Shown here one piece after another: positions 3,698-5,008 of a DNA stretch of 5,008 nucleotides. A program made the position numbers and the translations under genes. Source of the DNA: Flavobacterium sp. (lineage in GTDB: Bacteria > Bacteroidota > Bacteroidia > Flavobacteriales > Flavobacteriaceae); NCBI GenBank assembly GCA_012032075.1, contig JAAURU010000292.1:1-5008 (forward strand), read 5' to 3'. The notes under the pieces are model-generated. The model did no database searches, was not told where the DNA came from, and saw nothing but the letters and a program-made list of their open reading frames with translations. The number at the start of each line of letters is the position of its first letter. Positions within the stretch are counted from its first letter, which is position 1.

Positions 3698-5008
3698 TTT
3701 TAGATTTGTTAAAAGAGGATTACAAACTACTATGGATTTCTGTATTACTAGGTGTATTTGTAGCAGGTTTAGGATTAGCTATGTCATTGTTTTCTCAAAA
3801 ACTAATTGACGATATTTTGCCGTCTGAAAATAAAACAAAATTAATTTCTGGTATTGTATTGTTAGCAGTATTGCTTTTAGCAAGAGTAGGAATTTCGGTA
3901 TTAAGAGAATATTTCTTATTACAACAATCTAAAGAATTTAATAATAGAATAAATAAAAACTTTTTTTCTTCATTATTACATTTACCAAAACCTTTCTTTG
4001 ATACTAGAAAAATAGGAGAAATGGTAGCGCGTTTAAATGATACGCAAAGAGTACAACGTGTCATAAAAATGTTAGCAAGTAGTTTGGTTATCGATATTTT
4101 AGTTTCAATAATTTCAATAGTTTTTTTGTTTACTTATTCTTGGAGAATAGGTTTAATTTCGTTGTTAAGCGTTCCTCTATATTTTTATATCATTTATAGA
4201 AGTAACAAAAAGATTATAAATTCTCAAAAAGAAGTAATGCAAAGTTACGCTTTTAATGAGGGTAATTACATCAATACGATTCAAGGCATAGCTACCATAA
4301 AAAACAACAATAAACAAGACGTTTTTAACAAAAAAAATGAAATGGTTTTTGCTAATTTTCAAGAAAAGATATTTAATCTGGGGAAAATTAATATTACTTT
4401 ATCTTGGCAATCAGGATTGGCTAGTGTCTTCTTTTTAATTGGTGTTTTGGTTTATACATCCATTCAAGTTTTTAATAAAGAAATTAAATTAGGTGAACTA
4501 ATGGCTATACTTGGTATTGTAGGTTCATTAATGCCTTCTATTGCCAATTTAGCTTTAATTTCCATTCCAATTAATGAAGCTAAAATTGCTTTTAATAGAA
4601 TGTATGAATTTGCATCTATTGAAAAAGAAAAGGAAGAAGGGTTTCCTATAACTGAGATTAATTCTATAGCTATTCAAAACCTTTCTTTTCGTTTTGCAGG
4701 AAGAAAAGAATTGTTTAAAAATATTGATTTAGCTATTCAAAAAGGGGAAATTACTGCTATTGTAGGAGAAAGTGGCAGTGGAAAAAGTACTTTAGGTCAA
4801 CTATTACAACGCTTTTATAATTATGAAAATGGCACTATTATTATAAATAATCAATATAAATTAAATGATATTGAGTTGAAAAGTTACAGAAATTTAATAG
4901 GAGTAATTCCTCAAGATATTACTATTTTTAACGGAAATGTTATCGATAATATTTTATTAGGAGATGTTGCAACTCCAGAAACAATTCTGAATTTTTTAAC
5001 CGAGTACG

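Larger units (their letters stand above)
3226..5008 (+). pseudogene. Peptidase-containing ABC exporter (C39 peptidase + TMD + ATPase), twice frameshifted, 3' end cut by window
   Basis: Cuts Gly-Gly leaders and exports the peptides across the inner membrane using ATP. The C39 domain comes first: LDQSDCGVACL carries the oxyanion Gln16 and catalytic Cys19; the catalytic His is in QHYVV (codon 3510) and the Asp in GDPAKG (codon 3561). Then follow six transmembrane helices (first about 3733-3792), with PFFDTRKIGEMVARLND typical of type-I exporters, and the ATPase with Walker A GESGSGKS (4765-4788) and Q-loop Gln at 4912. Signature, Walker B and H-loop lie beyond the edge. The frame changes at about 3479-3483 (stop at 3490-3492) and returns at about 3685-3696. 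The pieces are 3226-3482, 3480-3690 and 3694-5008, the last open to the edge; its frame opens at TTG 3664 and its first ATG is 3781. All catalytic residues survive across the shifts, so the inactivation is recent or artefactual. The family is usually about 700 aa. Confidence 0.9.

Noticed and set aside
3795..4362. Minus-strand ORFs at 3795-4064 and 4177-4362
   Set aside because: Both are opposite the transmembrane domain of the ABC exporter, which is open on the plus strand and matches the family throughout.

Overview
The window looks like part of a bacteriocin-type, double-glycine-leader secreted peptide locus from a low-GC Bacteroidota, most likely a member of the Flavobacteriia. The reasons are very AT-rich DNA, A-rich upstream regions without Shine-Dalgarno sites, MKK/MKN gene starts, and intergenic palindromes of a kind common in flavobacteria. 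This placement is inferred from composition and gene style, not from a marker gene.

Left part (1-1518): two tandem copies of a three-gene cassette. Each copy is precursor peptide, then small two-helix membrane protein, then second precursor peptide. The precursors are at 68-247, 444-602, 950-1117 and 1315-1476; those at 444 and 1315 are only 52 and 53 residues. All four have an exactly 15-residue leader ending in Gly-Gly and a hydrophobic Gly/Ala-rich core of 37-44 residues. Each core has exactly two cysteines, one near each end. The first precursors of the two cassettes share a near-identical 95-bp block (94/95 bases) covering the 5' flank and the whole leader. The match stops at the last base of the second Gly codon, and the cores are unrelated. 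A 12-bp-stem intrinsic terminator (1489-1518) closes the array.

Middle part (1519-3225): a small two-helix membrane protein (1531-1719), a roughly 200-residue multi-pass membrane protein of unknown function whose natural N-terminus appears cut off by a frameshift (1760-2397), and a membrane-anchored thioredoxin-fold protein with a CDFC active site (2594-3115). The two gaps in the second half hold palindromic or repeated DNA.

Right part (3226-5008): a peptidase-containing ABC exporter (C39 peptidase, then transmembrane domain, then ATPase), the expected protease and exporter for the Gly-Gly precursors. It runs off the window after the Q-loop. Its reading frame is broken twice inside or just after the C39 domain, by one missing base and one extra base that cancel. 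The gene is therefore either a pseudogene or carries sequencing errors.

Working model (inference): the cassettes supply precursors and possibly self-protection proteins. The thioredoxin-like protein handles the end-to-end disulfides. The C39 exporter removes the leader at Gly-Gly and exports the cores. A membrane-fusion (HlyD-type) partner would be expected beyond the right edge.
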